Below are positions 43,681 to 52,870 of a stretch of 64,000 bases of DNA, piece by piece. Every line of letters begins with the position of its first letter. Position 1 is the stretch's first letter. The stretch is from positions 372,001 through 436,000 of the forward strand of contig NZ_JAWLPU010000003.1 in assembly GCF_036997485.1 (NCBI RefSeq). The letters run 5' to 3'. The position numbers and the translations under genes were made by a program. The notes beneath the pieces are model-generated. The model was not told where the DNA came from and did no database searches. It saw only the letters and a program-made list of their open reading frames with translations. The stretch is from Brachyspira pilosicoli (GTDB lineage: Bacteria > Spirochaetota > Brachyspiria > Brachyspirales > Brachyspiraceae).

Positions 43681-45516
43681 TCAAAATTTAAATTGTGAAA
43701 CTTCTACAACAATATTTTGAGCTTTATCTAAAGCATTATTGCTGTTTATAGCACCCTGTTCAGCTATAGCCGAAGTTTCTTGAGTTATATTATTAAGCTC
43801 CGCTACTGCAGAGTTTATTTGTGATATACTTTCTTCCTCATTTGTAATAGCATTAGATATACCAACAAGCAAATTTGATACTTCATTAACAGATTTTTCT
43901 ATTTGGTTTAATATATATGATGAAGCTTTTACTGAAGTGCTTCCAAGTTCAATTTTTCTAACAGTATCATTAATTATATCAGATATATCTTTAGCAGCAT
44001 TAGCTACATTATTTGCCAAAGTTCTAACCTCATTAGCAACAACCGCAAACCCCTTACCTTGCTCTCCAGCACGCGCAGCTTCTACAGATGCATTCAATGC
44101 CAATATATTAGTTTGTAAAGCTATTGATTCAATTATTTTAGTTATATCAGAAACCTTTTTACTAGACTCTGCTATATCTTCCATGTTATGTGAAGTATCC
44201 TCTACAGCATCAACCCCTCTTTTTGTAGATTCAAATACTTCTTCACTCATTCTTTTAGCATTACCAGCACTGCTCGCTGTTTCTTTTAGTGAATCTGATA
44301 CAGATTGTATGGAACTTGCTAATTCTTCTAATGCACTTGCCTGTGAATTAGCTCTGTCAGATAAATTAACACTAGCAGTTGTTATGGAATTAACTGAATT
44401 ATTAATTTCATTTATAGAATTAGTTAGATTATATATTACTTTACCTAAAGTTTTTTGCATTTTATTTAATGCTCTTACTAATTCACCAGCCTGATCTTTT
44501 TTATTTAATTCTTTTTCATTAAATTTTATATCAAAATTACAATCAGACATTGTTTCTATTATTTTTACAGTGCTGTTTAATGTAGTAGATAAAGGTTTAG
44601 CTATTAAAATTACAAGTACAGCCTCTATTCCTATAAGAAGTATAAATACTACTACAATTAGTATGTAAAGCTTGTAGAACATTGCATTAAGTTCTCTTTT
44701 AGATATATCAGATACGAATATCCAATTTGTATCTTTTATTTTTGATGATACATGTGTGAACTTTGTATTAATAGATGTGAAAGTATTATTATTTAATATG
44801 TTATTTTTATTTTCTGTAAAGTTAGGGTTTGAGAATATATTATTTTTTAATATGCTATTTTTATCAGGGCTAAACAAATATAGTCCTGCATCATTGATTA
44901 TATATATATTATATCCATATTTTTTGTTTTCGTTTATTGTAGCTTGTATAAATTTTTCAAAATCTATATCAAACCATAAAACTCCATATACTCTATTATT
45001 TTTATACACTGCTTTTGCGAAAGATGCTATAGTTTTATTGTTTTTCATATATGGTGTAGCAGTTATAATCTTATTGTTTGTCATAACGTCTTTGAACCAT
45101 TGTGTCGATGTGGGGTTATAATTTCCTAATGGTTCGTTATTAGCATTTATATAAAAACCGCCTTCATTGTAAGGTATAATATCAGAATAAAATATATTAA
45201 CTAAATAATTATTGTTTTTTAATACATTTTGAAATACTTCCAGAGCTTTATCATTATTGTCTTCTTTTTCTAAATATGCAGAAAGTACATTAATTTCAAC
45301 TATTAAGTTTTCTACATTGTTTTCTAATATATTTTTTAATTTTATTGTATTATCTTGGCTGTTTGTCATGTATGTATTTCTATATTGCGGAGCATAAATA
45401 AAATATATAGCGATACATATTAGTATAATAAAAGTTATATATGGTATTAAAAATTTAAGTATTAGACTATTTTCTTTAAAAATATTCTTTATTATTTGCG
45501 ATAACTTCTTGAACAC
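43681..45516 (-). CDS. Methyl-accepting chemotaxis protein with extracytoplasmic Cache-like sensor
   Basis: This 611-residue transmembrane chemoreceptor has a first TM segment (LIPYITFIILICIAIYFIY), then a periplasmic region of about 240 residues with dCache features: YNPTSTQWFKDVMTN, ITATPYMKNNKTIASFAK, VYGVLWFDIDF. A second TM segment and HAMP follow, then the cytoplasmic hairpin ILALNASVEAARAGEQGKGFAVVANEV, the classical CheW/CheA-binding tip. The start is a GTG with GAGG upstream. It ends 25 nt before the Na/Pi gene start and could be in the same transcript. Small organic ligands are typical of dCache receptors; the ligand here is unknown. Confidence 0.92.
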   Translation of the reverse strand: MFKKLSQIIKNIFKENSLILKFLIPYITFIILICIAIYFIYAPQYRNTYMTNSQDNTIKLKNILENNVENLIVEINVLSAYLEKEDNNDKALEVFQNVLKNNNYLVNIFYSDIIPYNEGGFYINANNEPLGNYNPTSTQWFKDVMTNNKIITATPYMKNNKTIASFAKAVYKNNRVYGVLWFDIDFEKFIQATINENKKYGYNIYIINDAGLYLFSPDKNSILKNNIFSNPNFTENKNNILNNNTFTSINTKFTHVSSKIKDTNWIFVSDISKRELNAMFYKLYILIVVVFILLIGIEAVLVILIAKPLSTTLNSTVKIIETMSDCNFDIKFNEKELNKKDQAGELVRALNKMQKTLGKVIYNLTNSINEINNSVNSITTASVNLSDRANSQASALEELASSIQSVSDSLKETASSAGNAKRMSEEVFESTKRGVDAVEDTSHNMEDIAESSKKVSDITKIIESIALQTNILALNASVEAARAGEQGKGFAVVANEVRTLANNVANAAKDISDIINDTVRKIELGSTSVKASSYILNQIEKSVNEVSNLLVGISNAITNEEESISQINSAVAELNNITQETSAIAEQGAINSNNALDKAQNIVVEVSQFKF

Positions 45517-45701
45517 ATTAACCTCTAAAAATTTAAAAACATCTTTTTTATTATATTAATTAAATTGATTTTATGCAAGTATTTTATTTATAGTTCATAT
45601 ATTTATAGTAGATTGTAAAAATATGAACTATTGTTATATAATTACCTAATTTTATAATATTTTTATAAAAGCTATAATTATTAAATATGATAGCATTATT
45701 A

Positions 45702-46244
45702 TTAATAGTATCTAAGCGATATACTTCCTCTTTTTATTGTAATACTTACAGTAGAATTATTTAATTTTAATGTTATATCATTCTTACTTCTATCTTTATC
45801 TTCTCCTATAGTCCATGCTCTATTTTGAGGCTCAAATAGTCCTACTTTTGCATTGCCAATTCTCTTTTTCTCTTCCAAAAATACTTGTACATCATAGTAT
45901 TTTATTACTATACCATTATTTCCTTTTATAGTTTCTTCTGTAATTTTTAAAGGCGCTACTAATGAGGATTTTTTTACTTCATTTTCTGCCATGTTTTCTA
46001 TATTATTATCATTTAATATATAATATTTTTTACCATTTATATTTATAGATTGTATTTCAGAATCTGCTCCATATTCTAATATTTCTGTTTTAGGCTCATT
46101 TTTTTTTGATATTTCTTCTACATTCTCATCAATATTTTTATTTTCTTCTTTTTTAGTTTCTGTATTATTATCTATTGTAGTTTCTACAGTTTTACATCCA
46201 ATAGTAAATACAATGATAATAAAAGTAATTATCTTTTTGAACAT
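45702..46244 (-). CDS. Lipoprotein of unknown function
   Basis: This 180-residue protein has the signal MFKKIITFIIIVFTIGC with a lipobox (Cys 17), then a Glu/Lys/Asn-rich linker of about 40 residues. The C-terminal domain is beta-rich: SININGKKYYILND, IKYYDVQVFLEEKKRIGNAKVGLF, TLKLNNSTVSITIKRGS. GGAGG is 9 nt ahead of the ATG. It is probably an outer- or inner-membrane-anchored periplasmic protein. No family was recognised. Its upstream region shares the 13-mer CCGAAAATGTAAA with the 7TM-MCP-like gene at 18018. Confidence 0.75.
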   Translation of the reverse strand: MFKKIITFIIIVFTIGCKTVETTIDNNTETKKEENKNIDENVEEISKKNEPKTEILEYGADSEIQSININGKKYYILNDNNIENMAENEVKKSSLVAPLKITEETIKGNNGIVIKYYDVQVFLEEKKRIGNAKVGLFEPQNRAWTIGEDKDRSKNDITLKLNNSTVSITIKRGSISLRYY

Positions 46245-46407
46245 TTATTTCTAACCTCCAAATATTATATATATAAATCATAAAATAGTTATTATTGTAA
46301 AAGATAACATTTACATTTTCGGTAAAATAGTAAAAATATGTTATTAATTATTTTAATTTACAATTTTTTAAAATATATTAAAATAGCAGATGAGGAGTTG
46401 TTAAATT

Positions 46408-47382
46408 ATGAATAGATATGATAATATGATTTTTAACAGGTGCGGAAAAAGCGGTTTAAAATTACCTATAATATCTCTTGGTTTATGGCATAATTTTGGT
46501 GAGAATTGTGATTATAATAACATGAAAGATATTATAAATACTGCTTTTGATAATGGTATAACACATTTTGATTTAGCCAATAATTATGGTCCTCCGTATG
46601 GAGCTGCTGAAATTAATATGGGAAAAATTTTAAATGATGGTTTTAATAAATATAGAGATGAAATTATTATAAGCACTAAAGCAGGATATGATATGTGGGA
46701 CGGACCTTATGGAGATTGGGGGAGTAAAAAATATTTAATAGCGAGCATTAATCAAAGCTTAAAAAGATTAAATATTGAGTATGTAGATATATTTTATCAT
46801 CATAGAATGGATAGTGAAACTCCTCTTGAAGAGACTATGGAGGCATTAACTAGGATAGTAAAGAGCGGTAAGGCTTTATATGTTGGGCTTTCTAATTATG
46901 ATGGAGCTACTATGGAGAGAGCTGCTAAAATATTAACTTATGCTAATGTGCCTTTTATAATTAATCAAAACAGATATTCTATATTCGATAGAACCATAGA
47001 AAATAATGGTCTTAAATTAAAATCCCAAAAATTATCAAAAGGTATAATAGCTTATAGTCCGCTTGCTCAGGGGTTGCTTACAGATAAATATATTGACGGC
47101 ATACCTAATGACAGCAGAATGGCAGCAGACGGAAGATATTTAAAGAAAGATGCTATTACAAGAGATAGATTAAGACAGATAAAAGAACTTAATGATTTAG
47201 CTAAAGAGAGAGGAGATACTTTAGCACAGATGGCTTTGAGGTGGGTTTTAAAAGATGAGGATATTACAAGCGTTTTAATAGGAGCTTCAAAATCTAGTCA
47301 AATAGTAGAAAATTTAAAAATAATTAATAAAAATAATTTAACTGATGCTGAACTTAAAAAAATTGATGATATAACTTTATAA
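46408..47382 (+). CDS. Aldo/keto reductase, YghZ (L-glyceraldehyde 3-phosphate reductase) type
   Basis: This 324-residue TIM-barrel NADPH-dependent oxidoreductase has a close match to the YghZ subgroup: GLWHNFGEN, ITHFDLANNYGPPYGAAE, IISTKAGYDMWDGPYGDWGSKKYL, YVDIFYHHRMD. The catalytic Asp/Tyr pair is in DLANNYG, and the Lys and His are in STKAGYD and YHHR. The C-terminal cofactor motif SVLIGASKSSQIVENL is intact. It is slightly shorter than E. coli YghZ. GAGGAG precedes the ATG. It may detoxify aldehydes; the substrate is inferred from family only. Confidence 0.88.
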   Translation: MNRYDNMIFNRCGKSGLKLPIISLGLWHNFGENCDYNNMKDIINTAFDNGITHFDLANNYGPPYGAAEINMGKILNDGFNKYRDEIIISTKAGYDMWDGPYGDWGSKKYLIASINQSLKRLNIEYVDIFYHHRMDSETPLEETMEALTRIVKSGKALYVGLSNYDGATMERAAKILTYANVPFIINQNRYSIFDRTIENNGLKLKSQKLSKGIIAYSPLAQGLLTDKYIDGIPNDSRMAADGRYLKKDAITRDRLRQIKELNDLAKERGDTLAQMALRWVLKDEDITSVLIGASKSSQIVENLKIINKNNLTDAELKKIDDITL

Positions 47383-47452
47383 GTAGGGTAGAGAGTGTAT
47401 AAATTAATAATTAAGAAAATTATATTATAAATATTATAAATATTATAAAAAG

Positions 47453-47487
47453 GCCTATGATATTTTTAAATAAAAAACATCATAGGC
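47453..47487. terminator. Bidirectional terminator
   Basis: A 9-bp perfect stem (GCCTATGAT with ATCATAGGC) lies between convergent genes, with the stronger T-run on the minus strand for the large TPR gene. Confidence 0.7.
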
Positions 47488-47510
47488 TTTACTATTATTT
47501 TATAAGAGTT

Positions 47511-50500
47511 TTAGTTTAAGTTAAACATAGTTTTCGGAATATAATCATCAATTATAACATTGTCTTTTAAATTTCTCTTGCTTTGTATAGCCATCATATT
47601 ATATTTTGAAGCACCAATATTTTGATTATCTATAGTAACAGTTCTTTTTTCATTCATATCCAAATCTATATTAGATGTTCTCAACTGGTCAAAATATTCG
47701 CTAGCAATTACAAAGTTCTTAAAAGCCATCTGCTCATTTTCTATTTGGTTGCTTACAACAGAATTATAAGCATAAGATACTCCTATGTTGTTATGTAAAC
47801 TAGCTAAGTAGCTAATAAACATAAAATCCTTCTCTGTACGCATTTCTAATTTGTCTCTTCTGCTCTCTAATGCTTTATTTAAAGCATTTCTATAAAAACC
47901 ATTAGCTAAATTTGCTCTGTCCAAATGAAGAAGTGAATTACCTAAAGCATATGATACAATGCTGTTATCGGGGTTTTTGTAGAATAAATCATTAAAGCCC
48001 TGAAAAGCCAAATCATATTCTTCATCTAAATAATGTATCCAAGATAAATTATAAAGCAGCTGATCACTTCTTAAATCTGGAGCTAAATTATCATAAGCTA
48101 TTTTGTAATGTTCTTTTGCCTTTTTATAATCATTATCCTGGTAAAAATATAAGTTAGCTAAATTAAAATTAGCATCTGGGTACAAGCTGTTTTTTTCTAA
48201 TGCTAATTTAAAATTATTAATAGCACTTCCATACTCTTTTAAATTATAATATATTTGTCCAAGCATATTATATACATATTCTTCTCCAACATTATAAGGA
48301 TTAGAACTATATATAGGCAATGCTGAGTTTATTAATATTTCTTTAGCTCTGTCATAGTGTTTTAATCTTGCTTCATAATCTGCATATCCTACAATAGATT
48401 CTAAATTATTTGTGTATTTTGATAATAACTTTTCAAACAATTTCCTTGCTCCATAGAAATCATCTTTATCTAATAAATATTTAGCTAATTTAGGATAAAC
48501 CTCATCATCTATATATCCGCTTTTTAATCTATTTATATGATTTTGCAAATCTTTAACATCTTGATAATTATCCTGATATATTTTTATAAGCATTACTCTT
48601 TTTCTTGGTATAACATTATCACCAAACCTATTTATCATCTCTCTGTAATTTTCATAGGCATTATCATAATAATTAGGCTCTACTAAAGTTTTTGCTCTGC
48701 TTATCATAAGAACACCAAGATCATCATATATTCTTTTTAAATCTTTTTCTTTATCAGTATAAGACATTAAATTATTATATAAATCTTCACCGCTATCATA
48801 ATCTTCTTTTGATAGTTCTTTTTCTCCCTTAGTTCTATAGTAGTATCCAAATAAAAGTCTCGTATCAATATTTCTAGGGTTAATGTCTACAGATGTTTCT
48901 AACTTTTTTAAAGCATAACTGAATGCAAATCTATCAGTATATTCTTTTGCATATTTATTATACCATTTTACTTTTTTAGGAGTTAATCTGTCACCCTTAG
49001 CGAAATTTCTCTCTGCCTCATCAAATTGGCTGCTATATATATTTTCTAATCCAGTTTTGAAATATTTGTTAGCTAAAACAGGTTTATATATAAATTGATA
49101 TGAAAATAATACTATTCCAACAAATAATACTAAAAATATTGCTGCAATTCTTATTATTTTTGCATATTCTTTTAATGAGTTAGGTATAGGTATAATATCT
49201 AATAATCCACCCCTAGAATCTGAAATACTTAAACCTAATTCATTATTAATAAAATCTGTTATATATTCATTAGATTCTCCTTTTTCTAAAGCTTTTAATA
49301 GTTTTTGCATAGAATTTTTGGAGAGTTTTTCATTTAATATAGCATCTAAAACATGATGTCTAGTGATAGGGGATAATCTTTTTATATTGTCTATAACTTC
49401 ATCATCATTTATATCTTTATCAACATCTTCATATTTTGATTCAGGTAAATTATCAGCAGAATCTGGAGAAGGTAAAGAGTTTTCTTCTTCTACTATTCGT
49501 ACATTACCAGCAACATTTCCAACCATTAAGTTACTATCAGTATTTTCTATATCAGTTTCTTTATTTTCATTATCTAATACGTTATCTAAATCATCTAAAT
49601 TGTCAGTATCTTCTTTTTTAGTGTTATTATCTTTACTGCTGTCGTCATCTAATATATTTTCTAAATCATCTAAATTGTCAGTATCTTCTTCTTTAGTGTT
49701 AGCATCTTTGCTGCTGTCGTCATCTAATATATTTTCTAAATCATCTAAATTGTCAGTATCTTCTTCTTTAGTGTCAGTATCTTTGCTGTCATCATCTAAT
49801 ATATTTTCTAAATCATCTAAATTGTCAGTATCTTCCTCTTTAGTGTCAGTATCTTTGCTGTCGTCATCTAATATATTTTCTAAATCATCTAAGTTGCTAT
49901 TATTTTCATTGTTTTTATCAGCAATTTCTTCTTCTAATTCATCATCTAAATCTTCTATTCCAGGTAAATCGTCTATGCTAATATCTTCATCGTTATCAAT
50001 TATATTTTCTTCTATAGCATTATCAACATCATCATAATCAGCCAAACTTTCAGGCATAGGTAAATCATCTAATATAGGAACATCTAAATTATTGGTGTCT
50101 AATTTGCCATTAGAATTACTAATTTCAGAATTAATCCTATTTTCTAATTCTTTGTCTTTAGGTAAATCCAAATTATCTAAATCTGTTTTTTCATCATCTT
50201 GACTTTCTAAATCATTAGGCAAACCTAAGTCATCTAAATCATCAACGCTTTCAGGTAAATCCAAATCATCTAAATCTGTTTTTTCATCATCTTGATTTTC
50301 TAAATTATCAGGCAAATCTAAGTCGTCTAAATCATCAACGCTTTCAGGCAAATCCAAATTATCTAAATCTGTTTTTTCATTATCTTGACTTTTTAAATCA
50401 TCAGGCAAATCTAAGTCGTCTAAATCATCAACACTTTCAGGCAAATCCAAATTATCTAAATCTGTTTTTTCATCATCTTGACTTTTTAAGTCATCAGGCA

Positions 50501-50687
50501 AATCTAAGTTATCTAAATCATCTATAGACGGCATATCATTATTTTGATTAGAATTCGCCATATACTCATCTGTAAATACTGACTTAAAATTGTTATAGTC
50601 TTGTTGTGATAATTCTTTTGGAAGTTCTTTATTCCCTATTATAAAAGCTAAACTTCCTAATCTTTCTAAATCTTCGATTTTTGGCAT
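47511..50687 (-). CDS. Large TPR membrane protein with acidic tandem repeats
   Basis: This is a protein of about 1058 residues. I take the ATG at 50687 (MPKIEDLERLG); the TTG two codons earlier is unlikely. Residues 1-500 are cytoplasmic and very acidic, with two tandem repeat arrays described separately. A single TM helix lies near residues 511-533 (IIRIAAIFLVLFVGIVLFSYQFIY), preceded by Arg/Lys-rich segments. Residues 540-1058 carry many TPR units, for example AKGDRLTPKKVKWYNKYAKEY and NFNLANLYFYQDNDYKKAKEHY. The topology would put the TPR part in the periplasm. It may scaffold envelope or flagellar components, but no family identity is claimed. It has a consensus promoter of its own. Confidence 0.8.
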   Translation of the reverse strand: MPKIEDLERLGSLAFIIGNKELPKELSQQDYNNFKSVFTDEYMANSNQNNDMPSIDDLDNLDLPDDLKSQDDEKTDLDNLDLPESVDDLDDLDLPDDLKSQDNEKTDLDNLDLPESVDDLDDLDLPDNLENQDDEKTDLDDLDLPESVDDLDDLGLPNDLESQDDEKTDLDNLDLPKDKELENRINSEISNSNGKLDTNNLDVPILDDLPMPESLADYDDVDNAIEENIIDNDEDISIDDLPGIEDLDDELEEEIADKNNENNSNLDDLENILDDDSKDTDTKEEDTDNLDDLENILDDDSKDTDTKEEDTDNLDDLENILDDDSSKDANTKEEDTDNLDDLENILDDDSSKDNNTKKEDTDNLDDLDNVLDNENKETDIENTDSNLMVGNVAGNVRIVEEENSLPSPDSADNLPESKYEDVDKDINDDEVIDNIKRLSPITRHHVLDAILNEKLSKNSMQKLLKALEKGESNEYITDFINNELGLSISDSRGGLLDIIPIPNSLKEYAKIIRIAAIFLVLFVGIVLFSYQFIYKPVLANKYFKTGLENIYSSQFDEAERNFAKGDRLTPKKVKWYNKYAKEYTDRFAFSYALKKLETSVDINPRNIDTRLLFGYYYRTKGEKELSKEDYDSGEDLYNNLMSYTDKEKDLKRIYDDLGVLMISRAKTLVEPNYYDNAYENYREMINRFGDNVIPRKRVMLIKIYQDNYQDVKDLQNHINRLKSGYIDDEVYPKLAKYLLDKDDFYGARKLFEKLLSKYTNNLESIVGYADYEARLKHYDRAKEILINSALPIYSSNPYNVGEEYVYNMLGQIYYNLKEYGSAINNFKLALEKNSLYPDANFNLANLYFYQDNDYKKAKEHYKIAYDNLAPDLRSDQLLYNLSWIHYLDEEYDLAFQGFNDLFYKNPDNSIVSYALGNSLLHLDRANLANGFYRNALNKALESRRDKLEMRTEKDFMFISYLASLHNNIGVSYAYNSVVSNQIENEQMAFKNFVIASEYFDQLRTSNIDLDMNEKRTVTIDNQNIGASKYNMMAIQSKRNLKDNVIIDDYIPKTMFNLN
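49560..49901 (-). repeat. Acidic tandem repeat array, 24-25-residue unit
   Basis: About five copies of a 72-75 bp unit encode DTDNLDDLENILDDDSKDT and variants. The last copies are degenerate. Near-identity at the DNA level suggests recent slippage or recombination, so length may vary between strains. Confidence 0.9.
50151..50522 (-). repeat. Acidic tandem repeat array, 31-residue unit
   Basis: Four copies of a 93-bp unit encode DDLDDLDLPDDLKSQDNEKT followed by DLDNLDLPESV. The copies are nearly identical at DNA level. The unit shares the DLDDL core with the second array and may derive from it. Confidence 0.9.
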
Positions 50688-50719
50688 ATTCAATATCTGT
50701 AAACTGTATTCACATATTG

Positions 50720-50748
50720 ATTATAGTAAAATATAAAAAATATGTCAA
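50720..50748 (-). promoter_or_regulatory. Consensus promoter of the large TPR gene
   Basis: On the minus strand TTGACA (50748-50743) and TATAAT (50725-50720) are 17 nt apart, a perfect sigma-70 promoter just after the atpC stop. A second, weaker sigma-28-like -10 (ACCGATAA, 50761-50754) lies immediately upstream. Confidence 0.7.
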
Positions 50749-50787
50749 CTTCATTATCGGTTAATAAATAAAAATCAATAGAATATT

Positions 50788-51195
50788 TTATTTACTTGCA
50801 ATTTCTATTTGTTTTTTATACTTATCAATTTCTATATTATTTCTTCGTTTTTCTTCAGCATTAATAGTCATCTGTTTACTTAATTTGTCTATTTTTTCTT
50901 TTAATGATTCAACATCAATATCTTTTGGATATGTAGCTATTTTTACTAACACTGCTATCACATTTTGAGTTACTTCAGCAATACCCCCATCTACATACAT
51001 ATTTATTAACTTGTTTTCTTCATCATATATTCTAAGTTCTCCATACAATATACTTACAATATACGGACAGTGGTCTGCGTATATAGAAACATATCCATTT
51101 ACAGATGGAATTTCTATATGTTCTATTTTTATAGATCTTAAAATAGGTCCTTCTTTAGTTATAACAGAGCATACTAATGTTTTTTTACTAGCCAT
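50788..51195 (-). CDS. atpC: F1 ATP synthase epsilon subunit-like protein
   Basis: This 135-residue protein matches the N-terminal beta sandwich of F1 epsilon: VCSVITKEGPILR, IPSVNGYVSIYADHCPYIVSILYGELRI, MYVDGGIAEVTQNVIAVLV. A helical C-terminal hairpin of the usual size follows (DIDVESLKEKIDKLSKQM). Epsilon links the rotor to catalytic subunits and inhibits ATP hydrolysis. No other ATP synthase gene is in the window; atpC normally follows atpD. It sits between a small membrane protein and the large TPR gene. It could belong to an F-ATPase encoded elsewhere. Confidence 0.8.
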   Translation of the reverse strand: MASKKTLVCSVITKEGPILRSIKIEHIEIPSVNGYVSIYADHCPYIVSILYGELRIYDEENKLINMYVDGGIAEVTQNVIAVLVKIATYPKDIDVESLKEKIDKLSKQMTINAEEKRRNNIEIDKYKKQIEIASK

Positions 51196-51206
51196 ATTTC
51201 TAAACC

Positions 51207-51515
51207 TTAAATTATTTTTTTATATTTTAAAACAATAATAAAAAATATCAATGATAATATAAATAAAATAAAAAATATAAAAGATACTATGAGTAGAAAT
51301 TTTATAACAATTTTCAATGAGTTAATCTCTTCATTAAAATAAGAAATATATGAGTTCATTTTATTATCAATTTTTTCAAATATAAGCTTTTCTCTTTCAT
51401 CTAATCTTTTATATATATTTTTAGCTTTATTTTCTAAGTTGTTGCCTTTAATAATATCGCCAACCATGTTTGCAGAAGACAAAACAGTAAGCACTATATT
51501 AATCCATTTCATCAT
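51207..51515 (-). CDS. Small membrane protein, unknown
   Basis: This is a hypothetical protein of 102 residues. It has an N-terminal hydrophobic stretch (INIVLTVLSSANMVGDII), a charged helical middle (YKRLDEREKLIFEKIDNKMNSY), and a strong C-terminal TM helix (FLLIVSFIFFILFILSLIFFIIVL). Two adjacent Met codons are possible starts. It lies 11 nt upstream of atpC and 18 nt downstream of the thioesterase gene, all on the minus strand, so cotranscription is likely. I do not recognise a family. Confidence 0.6.
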   Translation of the reverse strand: MMKWINIVLTVLSSANMVGDIIKGNNLENKAKNIYKRLDEREKLIFEKIDNKMNSYISYFNEEINSLKIVIKFLLIVSFIFFILFILSLIFFIIVLKYKKII

Positions 51516-51533
51516 ATTTTTTATTTTCCTTTT

Positions 51534-51944
51534 TTATTTCCCTTTAGCCATTATATTATATAGGTAATCATCAGGTTTAACTATATCCCCATTTTTATTT
51601 ATAAAAGGATGAAGTGTATATCCAGTTGTATGCAGTATATCAGGGTTGTTTTTATTTCTAATTTCATATTTTAATTTTAATGATACATTTTTTAATTTAT
51701 CTACAGAAGTATGAACCACAATTAAATCATCGTATTTTATTGATATTTTATAGTCTATAAAAACTTCTTTTACAGGTAAATATAGCCCATAAGCCTCCAT
51801 TTCTTTATATGAAATACCTAATTCTCTTAAAAGTTCGGTTCTTCCTATCTCAAAAAATTTAAGATAATTAGCATGATAAACTATTCCCATTTGATCAGTA
51901 TCAGCGTATATAATTCTTATTTCAGTTTTATTAATATGCGGCAT
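51534..51944 (-). CDS. Acyl-CoA thioesterase, YbgC/4HBT hot-dog family
   Basis: This 136-residue hot-dog-fold protein has the family active-site run YADTDQMGIVYHANYLKFFE, containing the catalytic Asp (D17 in ADTDQMG), and GRTELLRELGISY, which extends the helix. Members hydrolyse short- to medium-chain acyl-CoA thioesters. YbgC is usually linked to the Tol-Pal cluster, which is not seen here. GGAG lies about 12 nt before the ATG. Confidence 0.88.
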   Translation of the reverse strand: MPHINKTEIRIIYADTDQMGIVYHANYLKFFEIGRTELLRELGISYKEMEAYGLYLPVKEVFIDYKISIKYDDLIVVHTSVDKLKNVSLKLKYEIRNKNNPDILHTTGYTLHPFINKNGDIVKPDDYLYNIMAKGK

Positions 51945-52115
51945 ATATTTTACATTCTCCTTTTAAAGGATATTTTTATAAATATATTATAACATAATTA
52001 TAAAAAATTATAATACTAATATTTATTTGAAATAGGAGAAATATTTTACTATAATAGTATTGTATAAATATTTAAATATGTTATAGTTAATTTAGATGTA
52101 TATAAGGAGCAAAGA

Positions 52116-52859
52116 ATGGATAAAGTAAAGGCTGTATTAATAGAAAGCGATTCTAATATTATAGAAAAATATAAAAATGGGCTTTCAGCATCTTTTGATA
52201 TAAGCACTTTTAAAGATACTCATTCATCTATGTCATATATTATTAAAAATAATGTAGATATTTATTTCTATATGATTAGATATAATGAAAAAGATGAAAA
52301 TAGTATTAGTTTTTTTGCTGATAAAATAAAAGATATTAATCCTCAAATAAAGTTAGTGATTATAGAGGCTGAGGATAATTTTAATAAAGATAAATATCCT
52401 TATGCGATAGTTTTTAATAATAAATCAGAAATGGGACATATTAATGATATTCTTTTACAGTATGTCAATAATAATGACAGTTCACAGAGGAGACAATATT
52501 CAAGAGTTAATTGGCCTTTAAATGTTATAATAGCGTATAAAGATAAAATGCGCGGCACTATGGAAAGAAATATATTATCTATTAGCGGTAATGGTGCTTA
52601 TATTCGTTCGGATATTAATATTCCAAATAAAGGTGAAATGCTTGGCCTTACTATTTCTTTTAGAGATTTTAAATTATTTACAGAAGCTAAGGTAGTTTTT
52701 ATAAATAATGGTACAGAAAGACCTAATTTCCCTAAGGGGTTTGCTGTGCAATTTATAGATATAGGTATGGCTTCACAGAAGATTATTGACCAGATTATAA
52801 GAGATAAATTATTACAAGAAATATTGATAGAATATGAAGATGAGCATTTTTCATCATAA
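52116..52859 (+). CDS. PilZ domain protein with a degenerate receiver domain
   Basis: This is a 247-residue protein. Residues 1-125 have a receiver-like fold (VKAVLIESDSNIIEKYK, VDIYFYMIRYNE, KLVIIEAED) but the phospho-acceptor Asp is missing from the strand-3 position, so it should not be phosphorylated. Residues 128-235 are a PilZ domain with RRQYSRV (RxxxR, the c-di-GMP-binding arginines) and SISGNGAYIRS, where the first Asp/Asn of the D/N-x-S-x-x-G motif is Ser. It would sense c-di-GMP and affect motility or envelope functions. AAGGAG lies 6 nt before the start. It lies close to a folate gene and cheW. Confidence 0.8.
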   Translation: MDKVKAVLIESDSNIIEKYKNGLSASFDISTFKDTHSSMSYIIKNNVDIYFYMIRYNEKDENSISFFADKIKDINPQIKLVIIEAEDNFNKDKYPYAIVFNNKSEMGHINDILLQYVNNNDSSQRRQYSRVNWPLNVIIAYKDKMRGTMERNILSISGNGAYIRSDINIPNKGEMLGLTISFRDFKLFTEAKVVFINNGTERPNFPKGFAVQFIDIGMASQKIIDQIIRDKLLQEILIEYEDEHFSS

Positions 52860-52870
52860 TTAAAATTAAA

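Noticed and set aside
43937-44494. Frame of 185 codons antisense to the MCP
   Set aside because: It overlaps the conserved MCP signalling domain and shows no domain of its own.
49363-50037. Serine-rich frame of 224 codons on the + strand
   Set aside because: It is the antisense shadow of the acidic repeats in the TPR gene.
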